The notes under the pieces: model-generated
The model's input: the letters and a program-made list of their open reading frames with translations, nothing else
What the model was told of the DNA's origin: nothing
Database searches by the model: none
Shown here: positions 25,412 to 38,334 of the stretch, piece by piece
How positions within the stretch are numbered: the first letter of the stretch is position 1
How the letters are laid out: each line of letters opens with the position of its first letter
NCBI GenBank assembly: GCA_021234535.1
Contig: CM037842.1
Location: forward strand, 22,321,106-22,385,105
Direction: 5' to 3'
Source: Stichopus chloronotus
Taxonomy: Eukaryota; Echinodermata; Holothuroidea; Aspidochirotida; Stichopodidae
Length of the DNA stretch: 64,000 nt
Made by a program: the position numbers and the translations under genes

Positions 25412-26135
25412 TGGTGACGCACACACGAAGAAACAGAAGCCATTAAATTTTACGTATCCAAGACATATTAACGTAAGTGAACGTAGTAAAGACATATTTC
25501 CTGATGCTTTGCAATAGTATTTTAGATAATACATGTAAGATAGGCCTAACTTTGGTGATTGTATTTTATTTCCTATTGTATTTTATTTCCTAAATTTGGA
25601 ACCAAACCGGACATTATAATGGTGCACTATGATATTGGTAATGATACCTCCCTTCCACATTTCTAGTGTATAACATACTTGAATAGTTAAAGGTAAGAAA
25701 ATTCTAACGCATTGCCTACTTGTGATTTCTTTGTGTTTCCCTCGACAAGTGTTTACGTGTACAGTGTATGAAATTAAGTATTCACATTTTCTTCTCGCCT
25801 AAAACATGCAATGCAAATGAGAATAGGCAGAAATATATATATATTAAATATTCATGGATGTCATAGACCTTCCTGCTATGGGCTTTTTTAAACCCTGCTT
25901 AAGTTATTGCGAATAACATAGCAAGATCGGAATCATCGCTGACATAGATCCAGAATTTCAACATTTCATTCAGACTATTTTTGTTAACGTAAACGAGCTT
26001 TGTTGTCCATTATTTCATGAAACGTTACAAGAGTAGAAATACTTTTCCAACTCTTTAGTCTTCATCTTTTGGAAAACTGATAACATTCATATTGCAACTT
26101 TGGTGAAGTGAATATCTGGCATTATCTCATAAATA

Positions 26136-26351
26136 AAGGTTAATCAACTTTGGACCGTGCATTATCCGTTGGTTAATTGAAGGTTAATCAACTCTGGACC
26201 GTGCATTATCCGTTGGTTAATTAAAGGTTAATCAACGATGGACCGTGTAGTAGGAGTAGGATATGCACGATCGGTTACATCCAGAGATAGCATTAACCCC
26301 GAGAGTACATTATATTACAGTTAATACATAGGTCCAAAGTTGATTAACCTT
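26136..26351. mobile_element. Small inverted-repeat element with internal 44-bp repeats
   Basis: A 21-bp sequence at 26136-26156 (starts AAGGTTAATCAAC, ends TTTGGACC) recurs exactly as its reverse complement at 26331-26351. Inside, 44-bp units start at 26136, 26180 and 26224; the third is partial and diverged. Each full unit carries CCGTGCATTATCC and GTTGGTTAAT. The structure resembles a MITE of about 216 bp with terminal inverted repeats and internal tandem repeats. I could not see a clear target-site duplication. Confidence 0.5.
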
Positions 26352-27054
26352 GTCCATAGAGACAAACGAGATTTGATAAAAATGGACGAAAAAGAAAGGA
26401 ATTTGGTTCTTAATTAACCGCATTTTCATTGAAAAGAAACCCTAAGAAAAGGTAAACAAATTTACAACATGCCAACAATATTCACAATATTATTATTATA
26501 TATATATTCAATATATAAACAGAAAGTAACACTTAAAGATAAACAAAGATAACAATTGACATAGCAACAACGCCTGACTGTAGTAGATCGAGAGTTTGAT
26601 CGAACACCGAGGGCTGTACATTATACACAGTACACGTAGATAGGAGTAACTAGCACACTTGGCCATGGATGTGTCAATTTCTAAATAATGCTCAAGTGTT
26701 GTGTGAATGTAGATGTCACGTGCGCGTCAAATATTTCCATTGAAATGGCGTGTCCATCAAAGTAATCCTTTGATTTCCTTTATTTCTCTGATCAGTGAGC
26801 CGACACTCTGGGCGTTTTGTGATAGTTCTAAGAAGCACGTTGTAATCATTTGCATTATTCCATTTTTTCCCGCCAAAACTACTGTAAACAACTCAATTCC
26901 TTGGCTAGTGTATATAAACGACATGCAACCGTAAAAACATACTGAGTGGGGGTATTATCTAAAGCATGGAAAATAACATTGTGATTAGATATCATCGCTC
27001 AGTTCAAACATGGTTGCAAAGACTGGAAAAGCAAAGATCTAATAAGTTATGTTG

Positions 27055-27780
27055 CACCTATGACGTCACCGGTCGGGTCAACACTACTCATAACACTCAG
27101 GTAACTAATGAACAAGTTTGAAGTTCATTACATTTACTGTCTGGAAGGAAATCGCGACACATTTTTTTCAAAAACTTTGCAGATAAGATATTTGACCTAT
27201 GACCTCTGACCTTAAAATTGATGGGAAACACAACTTCAGACCATGGGTCACCTATCTACCGAATGTCATCCTCATTGACTTTGCAGCCTGAAAGAAGCTG
27301 CGGACGCAAACATTTTGTTGTCAAATTTGACCTTTGACCTTAAAACAAACATGATTTTTTTTTTATAAAATCTGGTATACCGGTCATTCATTTGACGGTC
27401 CCATGTGAACAGCCATTTAGGATTAAGAAATACAGCAAAAAAATGATTGCCACTAATTTGACCTTTACCATCTGACCTTAAATTGTGACGGGGCACGCAA
27501 CTTCAGACCATTGGTCATCTATCTACCAACTTTGACCCTCATCTGCTTTGACCTCTGAACTTGATCTTTGACAACAAAACGCACACAAATATATTTTTAG
27601 ATAAAATCTTGTATACCGGTCATATATTCGAAAGTCCCTAGTAAAGAGCCATTTTGGATTAAAAATACAGCTGCAAATGAGATTTTCACTAATTGGAACT
27701 TTGACACTCTCTCACCTTAAATTTTTGATAGGACACACAACTTCAGACCAGGGAGGTGAGATTTAGAAGGAGATACATCT
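27055..27780. repeat. Long-period tandem repeat with TGACCTTTGACC motifs
   Basis: ACAACTTCAGACCA recurs near 27229, 27498 and 27739, with periods around 270 and 240 bp. TTGACCTTTGACCTT-type text lies between the copies. The left end (TGACGTCACCGGTCGGGTC near 27061, then AAGTTTGAAGTTCAT) matches the family seen at 53.1-54.4 kb. A perfect AGGTCAAAGGTCA (reverse strand) lies at 27328-27340, and a perfect CRE TGACGTCA near 27061. The GCTGCGGACGC text near 27299 recurs as GTTGCGGACGC near 28260. Confidence 0.7.
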
Positions 27781-28012
27781 AATTCCTTCCTTTGAACCTA
27801 CCTAGTTGCCGCCTAAGACAGCAATCTGCTTTGTTCACCACTTACAGATTCAATTGGCTTAACACGAATTAAGATCTAAACATGAAAGGGTTCATGTCGT
27901 CTGCTACGTCGTCAGTTACATGGGAAAATTTTGTCCATAGTTATAACATTGCCAGTCGCTATTCTTGAAAATTAGTTTTCACCTTTTTGACGCCTTTGGC
28001 CTATCATAGTAG

Positions 28013-28210
28013 ACCAGTTTCAGGATGTGTAATTTGCTGAACATGGGTACACCTACTACAAATTGCGAGAGTTCGCGGAAATTGATAAAAATTCAACAGT
28101 AAATTATAGTGTTTTGTCCATTCTAATAATTTGCATATGGCAAAAGCCCTACACCTTATTCTTACGCGCCAGTCTATCTTGATTCGGAAGAGATAGCCAG
28201 TCGGTTTGTT
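28013..28210. repeat. Interspersed repeat, copy 1 (second copy at 30.1 kb)
   Basis: Shares with 30092-30284, in the same orientation, the blocks CCAGT...TTTCAG, ATGTGTAA, TTGCGA-AGTT-GCGGAA, ATTTGCAT-like, TGGCAAAAGCCCTA, CTTATT and GAAGAGATAG. Divergence is substantial. No coding sequence is seen, and the copies sit about 2.1 kb apart. Confidence 0.75.
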
Positions 28211-28309
28211 GTAAGACAGGTGACCCATGGACCGTCATCAGCTTTGCGGTCTAGGAGGAGTTGCGGACGCAGACTTTTAAAATGGAATTTTTCTTTCTCA
28301 CAGACAGAT

Positions 28310-28680
28310 TCGTACTCTCGCACTCAGTTCCTTAGAGGAATGTCCCGGCAAGGACAGTGACTGCAATTTCCCTTTTCCGAGTGACCTAAGTTATCAAGGG
28401 ATTGCCTGGCAGAGAGGGCGGCCCCAGGGCTTCATTTGAGAGACCTCCCTGCAGCGACGAAATTTCCCGGCAGCTACGCTTGTTTCGTGAGAGAGAACGG
28501 GTCTCGAGGCTATCGCTCTTGCCAGCAACTGCTAGGGCAGCGTCCGTAGATACGCACATACAAATGCACACAGAAAAATTTTCACACATTTTGACCCCTA
28601 CCCTAATGGGGAGGTTCCAGGTCACCTTAAGTGCCAGAACACGTTTGTCCCCCATGTATCATATATCAACCGTGCGTAAT
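28310..28680. other. GC-richer island of unknown nature
   Basis: This block is distinctly richer in G and C than its surroundings. Open frames exist on both strands (plus 28402-28791, minus 28386-28655), but neither contains a motif I recognise and there are no convincing splice sites. It could be repeat sequence, a regulatory island or a decayed exon. Confidence 0.3.
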
Positions 28681-28695
28681 GTTATCGTGGTAACT

Positions 28696-28709
28696 GTTGC
28701 TATGGCAAC
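28696..28709 (+). promoter_or_regulatory. X-box (RFX-type) consensus match
   Basis: GTTGCTATGGCAAC matches GTHNYYATRRNAAC fully and is close to palindromic. Just upstream, GTTATCGTGGTAAC (28681-28694) has the same outer half-sites but a different centre. Together they look like a tandem pair. No gene start is recognisable nearby. Confidence 0.3.
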
Positions 28710-29232
28710 TGAGAGAGCTATGATACACTCTAACGTCCCAAAGCAACTACAATATCTCATCCCGTACATGACAAGTATAGGGATGAGATAACAATAGCAT
28801 GGATAGCAAAACGATGCTGATGCATTTTACTTTGCACACAGCTCAGTGCAGGGTGTAGGTTGTAGTGAACTACTAGCTCGCTTGCCTATAATGTGCACAT
28901 GTGTGGTTCAGCGTTAGTGTGACAATTCATTGTTTACGAAGCACTCACAGAGCATTGTTTTCCTCATCAAATAATCGGATTGTTGGAATTTTCCTTGGGA
29001 TTGACTAGACCTTTTTTAAAGGCAGTTGCAGATTTTTGAAACGTTACATTTAGAGATAAGGGCCCACATGTTTGATGGCTCACACATTTTCGTTAACCTT
29101 TATGCATAAGGTTATGGGTTTAAATTACTTAAATTTCTGTTCATGTACTGTACCTTTGCCTTTGGCTGTTGGGATTCTACGAATTATTAGTCCTCTATAC
29201 AATTTTATTCAGTGATTTAACTTTAAAATTAA

Positions 29233-29262
29233 CCGTGCATTATCCTTCGGATAATAAACGGT
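29233..29262. repeat. Short hairpin sharing a 13-mer with the 26.1-kb element
   Basis: CCGTGCATTATCC here is identical to a 13-mer at 26155-26167 and 26199-26211. Here it continues as TTC-GGATAAT, giving a 7-bp ATTATCC/GGATAAT stem with a 3-nt loop. It is flanked by ACCGT and ACGGT, which can extend the pairing. This suggests a remnant of the same inverted-repeat family. Confidence 0.4.
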
Positions 29263-30091
29263 CACCTGACTGAAATCGGCCAATAAGAGTTGCGGATTCG
29301 TACTACTTTGTATGAACATACACTTCTCTATGTTAGTGATAGAGCCTGATTTAGTTATTTAAGCTTGCTTTCCAAAGTTGTGGCGATTAGTGTTTGTACT
29401 TTGGAACTAAGGAATCACCAGTAACAGTAAGATTGCGAATTACTCGACAGTATAGACTACCAGGTATATAAACAGAATCAAATATAGCTCACTTAATAAT
29501 CCACACAAGCAAACGTTTTAAGATAGATCACTGTACCTCTATTGTACGTAGAGATGCTACCAGAGAGATCCATTTAATAACGTTAATCACTATATCGAAC
29601 ACATATTTCATATTTCCTTTCCAGTAGACCTTAACAGAAGTTTATTAGCGGAAACCTAAATTACAACAATATGTTTTCCACTGGCAGTAAGGAGAACCGT
29701 TTAGGCCAAAAGTATATCTCGCATCTATATGTTTTAATCTGAAGGTCACTGACCTTTACGTGTTGAATTTACAGCCTCTTTGGGAATCCTCTGATAAATT
29801 ACCCTCTACTGAACTGTGATGATTCTTTTGGGGTTGATGAGGTGATTTCGATGGCTGGAATATCCATCATTGCATCGTTTCTAGTAATAAACCATCACCA
29901 AAGGTACTTGTATCTTCTCAGTATGATATTTGGGCTTGGTATTACGTTTGAACAGCCCTTATAAAACCACCTAAAATTGAAATTGAAATTCTACCTATTC
30001 ATAACAACTTGACGGTTTATTTATATATTGAACTTATATGTACATCATGGCCACAGCTAGCTCATGTTATATAATTATGACGGTCTCCTGT

Positions 30092-30284
30092 CCAGTCGCT
30101 ATTTCAGAATGTGTAACTTGCCAAATATGGGTATACGCCTGATGCAACTTGCGAAAGTTTGCGGAATTTGATCAAAATCCTACAGCAAATTATTGTCTTA
30201 GGTCCATTTTAATAATCTGCATCTGGCAAAAGCCCTATTTCTTATTTTTGGAAGAGATAGGCCTAACCAGTCATTTCGATTTGT
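30092..30284. repeat. Interspersed repeat, copy 2 (partner of 28.0 kb)
   Basis: Same-orientation diverged copy of 28013-28210. Best preserved around TGGCAAAAGCCCTA and GAAGAGATAG. Confidence 0.75.
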
Positions 30285-30289
30285 GAGCC

Positions 30290-33200
30290 TCAAGTCCTGT
30301 ATTGACTGTTGGGAACAACCTTCGCATCGAAGCATTGTTCTTAAGTAATCTTTTTCATAAGATATAAGCAGATATGAATAAAATTTACATGTATACCAAC
30401 TAGAAATTCGATATATCACGGAAAATAAGAGGGTGCTTCAAGCCGTTCTCGTCTCTCATGAATTGGAATTTGTATCACACCGTATAAAAATCGAACAGGA
30501 TTGCACAAATATGCAACTTTCAGTTGTAACTCCTTCTCAAATGTACCTCCTGGTTTAAAGCATTACTGAGAGAAATACTTGCTAAAAGTGGGAATTTATT
30601 GTTTGTTCTGAAGAAAAGAAATTTTATTTTTAAAACAATATTTATGAACAGAGAATGATGCATTATTCAAAATAAGCAAGGATGGTTTGCCTTTTGTTCA
30701 AGGACATTTTCTCACATATATTTGTCCATGTCCATGAAGAATTTGTTTACGCAAAACGTAAAAATTCAAATAATTAATCTTCCGTTCCTCATCTAATGCA
30801 TGATTTTTTGAGAAGATGAACACAGTGCTAATGTTTATTGGTAGTACTAAATGTTTTGGGAAGAAATGAAGCCTTTTTATTTGTTGCCTTTTTTTGCCTT
30901 TTTATTTGTTGCAGCATTTTCTTAAAGTATTATAAGTTACTCACTTTTATTTAATTTCCTATTTTTTGTTTAATTTTTGGTGTTTATTATTTTCGTTACT
31001 TTACTTATTTACTTCATTCATTACTTATTCCATATCATGGGAATACATTCATCAAAATGACGCAATGTGTTCGACAAACATCTTCCCAAAGTTTCATTTA
31101 GAGATATTGTTTCCTATCCAAGCTACATATTTTTGAAAGTTAGAGAATTGTGCTGCCATTTTCCCTAAGTTGGATGTACACCAACTTGAGTAAGTTGAAT
31201 AATGACGTCACATAACCATTGATAGCTTGAATTTTCATGTATCTCTTTGTTTTCTATAACTATAATTCCTATACATCCGCACACATTTATAGTTCCTGAT
31301 TATTTTTTCATGAACATTTAAATTGCAATATCTTGGGAAGTCATTATGTAATTATATGTACTGATTATTTAATAACGTATTAATTAATTAATTACCACAT
31401 AGATACCAACATATTTAAATGAAATTTGGAAATGGTGTTCACCAAATAGTAGTCTCTTATTTAACATTGTCAAAAGTCCTGACTTTCCTTCACCTTTAAG
31501 GGTCGTAAAAATGAACTTATGGAAGTAGCAAACATAGCCGACTCCATGTTGTAACACTACCAATTTAACCTTGACGCAGGATATTTTTTCAGTGTCTCAT
31601 AGAAACAGAGCCTGGAGGTACATGACATTTTTGACGGACACATAGCTACGGTGGAACCAATGAGGTGAATTAATGGACTTTGAGGTACACACCAATTTAG
31701 GGAAAACTATAATCAACAAAGAGGCAAACTATTTATTTTTATTTACCCTCACAACCATTATGATCTTGTGATCATATCAATTGCATTTTGTAAAAACCCT
31801 TTGCCAATAATTTTACGCTGAAAATTAAATCAAAGCGTGTAATCCTTCCAGAATAAAAGCAGAAAACGAAACACCAGTATATAGATGCACGGGGACTTTC
31901 ATTTATTTTGTAATCTTTCCTTGTAGATTTGTACCACTCCAGTATCTTCTTCTGTATCCAGCTTCTGTTTAAAAAAAAAGTGAAGTTTTTCTTTCTTTTA
32001 TTTCATGCGGTGTTTCTGAAATATCACAGTTATTCTAGCAGCAGATCGAATGCTTATACTTTATTGAACAAGTACTGCTGGTGTTCAGGATCTACAAACC
32101 ATAGCTGAGATAGTAAAATAGGCAATTTTTTTTAAATCATGGAAAATTTCAATGACTGCAGAATCGACTTCATACTCCATTTTTTTGTAGTCTGCCGCCA
32201 GAATAAAAAATGTTATCCATCTTTTCATAATTATATTCTGAAATTTTAATGACATTGCAAACAAATATCCATCTTGTGTTTTTTGTAACAAAATTTATGT
32301 GTGTCCGATACAATCTAGGCAGGATGCCGTCACCTGAAATTCACGTTGACTTCTAGGGGGAAAAAAGTAAATTACTTCCAATATATTCCTTACCTATTGT
32401 TTGGTACTGGCATACGATTAAGGTTGGTTTAAGAAAAACACATTATGTTTCAACTTTTACTGACTTATCAGTCAGGTCTGTCAAGTCCATGGAATAAAGT
32501 AAGAATGTGCATTTGCAAGGTATACAATACAGGAAGGAAATAAGAATTAGAAAGATGATTACAAGTGGCACATAGTGATTGGCGTAAAGAACACATGAAA
32601 GATGGGCAATTGTCATCCAATTTTAAAAAAAATCTGTCATTTTTCGGTCAGTGTGATTATTATTTTTTTTTTCAGATAATCTGAATAACAAAGAAATTGG
32701 CAAATATACTGGCAAGGTTTAAGAAGATAAAAATTCATTCTCAAACTCTTTAAAACCTTGAAAGTAGTATTTAAAACCCACTTTGATATTTGGACGTTTC
32801 ATTTTGGGGACAAATGTTAGCATACTTCTTTGAACAAATGTGTTCCCAAGTGCCTATATGAACATAATGGTCTCATAATTAGAGCAAAGGAGACAAGAAC
32901 GTAGTGTATCAGGAAAAATTTGTCAGCATTAATGAAGTAATCTACTTGAAAAATATAAATATTCAATTCTATTCAAATATATTTAAAAAATGATATCAAT
33001 ACAAAGAAAATATTGGTACGTGTCAGAAGAGCACGAAATCAGTTGAGGGACCCTGGAGAACAGATAGATCGTTATCAGGATGGAGACCAAAAAGATAAAA
33101 GTAACAATACAAAGTAATTATTTCATTATGTGTTGTACGGTACGTAATCACTGAAGTTGCACAGTTGCGAAAAATGTACATTGAAATGCAGTTAAGGGCG

Positions 33201-34360
33201 TTCCTCCAGTTTTCCTTATATGTAACAACCTTCTTCTATCCTCCTTATTTTTCTTTCATATACTTTCTTCAGAATTCTCTGTGATCTAGTAGTTTCATTT
33301 TCCCCATTGCTCGGTCGTCGTCGTCGTCGTCTCTTATGATATTATTAAACCACAATTCAGATCACAGTTGAATAATACACCTTTTGCTATGCCTTAGGAC
33401 TTTTTTCTTAGTCTTCGTTTGAAAAACGAAAATTGTCATCAAGCATTTCAAAATTGAAATCAAAGAGAAATGGAAAGAAAACTGCAAATTATTTTGGAGG
33501 CACCAGAGTTTGCTTAGGGCATAATTTTGTGTTCATCTCTGTATAGAACTGACGAGACTAGTAATTAGTTTTAGATTAGGTTCTTCAAGTCGACTGTGAC
33601 TTCACCTTAATTTCTGTTAATATTTTTGAGCCGTGCTACCATTAAAATATGTAACATGAACGTGATGAGGGACTTTTCGTTGTTTCTGCATCTACGCACT
33701 TTCAGGTTTCTGGGATGGTTGCAGACAATCTTTCAATAGATTTTACTAGGATGCAAAGAAAGCATCGTAGTTCTTGAAATATATTGTAATCTTAGTTGTA
33801 ATATTAGTATACACACCTCGAATCCAAAATCCATAGACGTATGTTTTCGTTCTACGCTGTCCCCCCCCCCCCCTTCCATTCCGGCAGTATATTACCAGTG
33901 GTCAATAGTACCTAAACGAATGTCTCTGCTCTATGAAGATGAAACGGAAGGGAAAAGAAGGAACGGGTGATATGGGACAGGGCCGTCTCACACCGTGGAT
34001 GAGGGGTCGCACACCTACCCCCCCCCCAAAAAAAAAAAACATTCAGAGCAACGATGGTGGGAGAATCTGAACAACCAATTGAATTTTTCACGTTTGAGTC
34101 TAGCACATTTTATGAGATAAAAAGATGCCAAATGCTACAAATATTGTGTTTTGGGGGGTATTTGATGAGCAAAATCGACTTATCATCCCTATTCTTGATC
34201 ATTATCTTGGAGAGGAGTTTCAAGGGAGGGGTGTCCCCCTAAGAGGTTAAATCAGGATTTCAAATCAGGGAGAACACAAATACGTGACATGGGGATAGGT
34301 CTAAGGTTATGAGGCATACCCTTAGACATATGCCTAAAAAGGATCATTTTTGCCAATTAT
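30290..34360. other. AT-rich stretch without supported genes
   Basis: No exon, RNA gene or transposon protein is recognised. Small items are a (TCG)n run near 33315-33331, a C13 homopolymer at 33861-33873 and a C-run followed by A-run near 34017-34040. The GGGCCGTCTCACACCG and CCCCCC text near 33980-34030 resembles ends of non-autonomous DNA elements, but I cannot define one. Confidence 0.45.
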
Positions 34361-34369
34361 GGTGCAATT

Positions 34370-34882
34370 ATGGTATATATATATATGTATATATATATAG
34401 GTATACAGAAAATAGAGAACGTTCAAGCTAAAATGAAAAGTAATGATATTCCTGTGGAATACAGAGGTTGTTATAAGACCCATACCCGTAACTGTGTTAC
34501 GTGCAATGTTCTCAAAGAGACCAACATTTTTAAAAGCACTTCTACCGGGCAGGTATTTAGGATTTGGGGATTTATCACCTGCACCACGCTTCCAGTTATA
34601 TATTTACTTAACTGCCTGGACTGTAATAAACAATACGTAGGGGAAACAGGAGGGGAGTTAAGACAAAGGCACCGAGGACATAGGCAAGAGTTTAGGAAAG
34701 GAAACACCCCCCTAGGTAAACATTTCAACTCCGGCTGTAACAATTTTGAGCTTATCGGAATTTCACACTGTGCCAACACAGCCAAATCTGTACGGGAACG
34801 TAAAGAACTAGCCTGGATTTACCGATTAAGCACTTTGCAACCCACGGGTCTTAACGTAAAAAAGTTAGTGAAGCGAAACTAA
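34370..34882 (+). pseudogene. Penelope-like element GIY-YIG endonuclease fragment
   Basis: A 170-codon frame. The first dozen residues come from a (TA)n tract, so the element part begins about residue 13. Residues 33-46 carry a Cys/His cluster (RGCYKTHTRNCVTC). Residues 76-92 read VIYLLNCLDCNKQYVGE, the GIY...YIG core with the CxxC insert typical of PLE endonucleases. RQRHRGHRQEF (98-108) supplies the usual Arg/His positions, and ERKELAWI...LQPTGLN (143-162) is the conserved C-terminal signature. The endonuclease domain itself looks intact, ending at a TAA. No in-frame RT precedes it, so this is a 5'-truncated copy. Simple TA repeats flank it on both sides. Confidence 0.85.
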
Positions 34883-34974
34883 CTTTCTGTAATCGCTTTT
34901 TCAGTCATTCAGTGTGTTCTTTCTGTGTACAGTATATTGTATGTTTTAGTACAAGGAAAACAGTCTGTACTAGC

Positions 34975-35010
34975 CTTGAAGAAGGAAGGTAGACCCTTCC
35001 GAAACGTCGG
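34975..35010 (+). ncRNA. Hammerhead-like hairpin in PLE 3' flank
   Basis: About 95 nt after the endonuclease stop codon, TTGAAGA is followed by a perfect 6-bp hairpin (GGAAGG 34984-34989, CCTTCC 34995-35000) and then GAAACGTC. The order resembles the hammerhead core CUGANGA-stem II-GAAA. PLEs are known to carry hammerhead motifs in their terminal repeats. Two features argue against activity: the first core base is U rather than C, and an extra A precedes the stem. A remnant or relative is more likely than an active ribozyme. Confidence 0.35.
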
Positions 35011-35070
35011 GATTTATAATATAATATAATAAACTTGGAAGTCAGTGAAGTTACTTCATTTGTGTGTTTA

Positions 35071-35212
<142 letters not shown>

Positions 35213-35321
35213 ATATGAATTTATCTATAGTAGGTTACAAAGTGCTCTATATGCTATAGGCACAGAGCTGTGTATATACGATGACTGTACACTGTATTTG
35301 GACTTGTGGCTGCAACTCAGA

Positions 35322-35348
35322 GTTTCATGCTTTCCTCGCAATCTTCAG
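35322..35348 (-). ncRNA. Hammerhead-core-like motif, copy A
   Basis: On the minus strand, CTGAAGA is followed by T-TGC-GAGGAAA-GCA-T and GAAAC. This matches the CUGANGA...GAAA hammerhead core exactly, with a short 3-bp stem II. I could not define stems I and III or a cleavage site with confidence. Confidence 0.25.
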
Positions 35349-35456
35349 GCAGCAAGTGGTTCGCTTCAGTGCTTTTCCTTTACGGCTCATCTTTTAGGTT
35401 TTTTTGTGTGTCTGCATTTCGACAGAAGCTCAGTTCTGCGGTTGAGTAGGCTGTTG

Positions 35457-35531
<75 letters not shown>

Positions 35532-35640
35532 ATATGAATTTATCTATAGTAGGTTACAAAGTGCTCTATATGCTATAGGCACAGAGCTGTGTATATACGA
35601 TGACTGTACACTGTATTTGGACTTGTGGCTGCAACTCAGA

Positions 35641-35667
35641 GTTTCATGCTTTCCTCGCAATCTTCAG
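35641..35667 (-). ncRNA. Hammerhead-core-like motif, copy B
   Basis: Identical to the motif 319 bp upstream, carried by the second duplicate. Confidence 0.25.
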
Positions 35668-35775
35668 GCAGCAAGTGGTTCGCTTCAGTGCTTTTCCTTT
35701 ACGGCTCATCTTTTAGGTTTTTTTGTGTGTCTGCATTTCGACAGAAGCTCAGTTCTGCGGTTGAGTAGGCTGTTG

Positions 35776-36700
<925 letters not shown>

Positions 36701-36984
36701 GATTAAAGCCCAGCGGACCTATTGGTTCTCCTGTTAGAATATTTTATCTGCATTTTGTTTAGCTTTAACTATCAGGTTACTTATATACGTGACCAAGAAA
36801 AAAAAACGAGCTTTAGAAACGTCGTTGAAGTGTGCTCACTTGCCAATTTTTAAGTTTCACCACTTTGCGATGTTGTATTGAAGTTCTTTGGAATAATTTT
36901 CTCGTTGATTTTTAATAAATTTTCACTGACTTTATACTTGATATGTCGAGCGTCTTGTGTGTTTCTATTTGCATCTATACAATG

Positions 36985-38190
36985 ATAATTGGAACTTTCA
37001 ACAGTATCCTCACGGATCCGCCGATACATTGTAATCAACAAGAACTCTACAACATGGCGAATACAAAAGGCAAGCTAAACAAAACTGTGGATATGTTATT
37101 CAAAGAGGCGTCCCATGTATCTTTCCTGGGGACATGCATCCAGAATAACATTACACCGAAACACTTTACTGTGAAGAACCAACATATTTTTAAAGGGGAT
37201 TGCGGTGGGTTTTCATGCGGAGAACTGGATTTCACTTCTTCAGAGGACATCTTAATATCTGATGAAGGAAACCCTGTCTTACCAAATGACCAAATGAAAA
37301 ATATCACAGAACTACGTTTCAACAATAGCGAACTTATGGAGAAAATCTAACCAAGAGAATACCCCACATGACGTAAGTGTTATAACTCCTAAAATTAAGA
37401 GGCACAAGATAACAGTCAGGGACTTACTAGCTAGGAGGAAGCAGTCGAAATAATTTAAGCTGAGTGATATTTACATTGTAACATAGTCCAGAAGCGAAGA
37501 AGAAAGAGGTACCGTAAACGGTCGCCTGTCCATCACACCTCAGACCATAATGACTCAGGAACCTTAAAAGCGGGGAATGTTGCCTCTAGAGTGTTTAACG
37601 TCTTGGATAAAACTCTGTCTGACACAGAATAAAAAAATACTTAGCAAAGGCTTAAAAGTCTGCCCTACCCATTTCCGACTAGATAAGCTGGCTTTTCAGA
37701 AAGACTTGGATGATTTTAAAAGGAAACTGCGTCTTTTTGAGTACTTCAACTCAGATAATAATTAGAAGAAAGGGAGTACCGATTCAGAGGTCCCAAGTTT
37801 CAGAAAAACAAGTACATGAACACAACCAGCAGGTAAGGACGGTTTCCTGGATACCTTTCTTGAAGCATTTCTTCTCAAGTAGATGTGATTTGACCTCCAA
37901 AATACATGAAAGACAATTTGACTTCAGAAGAGAGGGCAGCACTTATTAATCTTCGAACAGATGATAATATTGTAATCAAACCGGAGGATAAAGACCCGAC
38001 TTTTGTTATCCAAAACAAATCAGACTGTAAACACACAGCTAAAACTGATTTCAGTAATGTTAAATTCTACAGGAAATGCTACTGATAAAATGTAAAATGA
38101 TGTTGTGTGAAGGACACTTCAAGGAAAAACCAGGAGAGCCACTTAGAAATGGCTCTCAATTAGAAAGATTGTTTGAAATTCTTGATTTTC
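36985..38190 (+). pseudogene. Penelope-like element N-terminal part, decayed and internally deleted
   Basis: The frame ending at 37350 includes LNKTVDMLFKEASHVSFLGT and ITPKHFTVKNQHIF, resembling the N-terminal region of PLE proteins. After a frameshifted stretch, 37577-37765 reads KKILSKGLKVCPTHFRLDK and LDDFKRKLRLFEYF, the conserved block that precedes PLE RT domains. Around 37950-38090 come NIVIKPEDKDPTFVI and KFYRK-like pieces. DNA at about 38090-38200 is homologous to 36030-36250 but lacks the middle. It therefore belongs to the same family as the RT fragment upstream and carries an internal deletion. It lies in the same orientation, giving an RT-core then N-terminus order. Confidence 0.7.
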
Positions 38191-38334
38191 GATGAAAATT
38201 GTAACCTTTGTATGGCATGTGGCGGTGTGACTGTGTTTCCAATGCTTATATTGTTAACATGATATCTCAAGAAGAGACGCTTGGACAGATCTCATACTTA
38301 GTGCATAGGTGAACCTCATTGAGCAGAAACACCA
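38187..38334 (-). repeat. 143-bp-family repeat end, inverted orientation
   Basis: The reverse complement (CTTCTTGAGATATCATG..., AAGCATTGGAAACACA, CAAAGGTTACAATTTTCATCG) matches 39615-39715 on the plus strand. The text therefore runs opposite to the main array at 38.75-40.8 kb. Confidence 0.7.

Larger units (their letters stand above)
24061..26130. other. Stretch without supported genes
   Basis: AT-rich and lacking recognisable exons. It contains the (TA)n tract at 25134-25213 and a perfect palindrome at 25398-25411. Confidence 0.45.

Noticed and set aside
28402..28791. 129-codon plus frame in the GC-rich island
   Set aside because: No motif is recognised, and an equally long frame exists on the opposite strand; the composition explains both.
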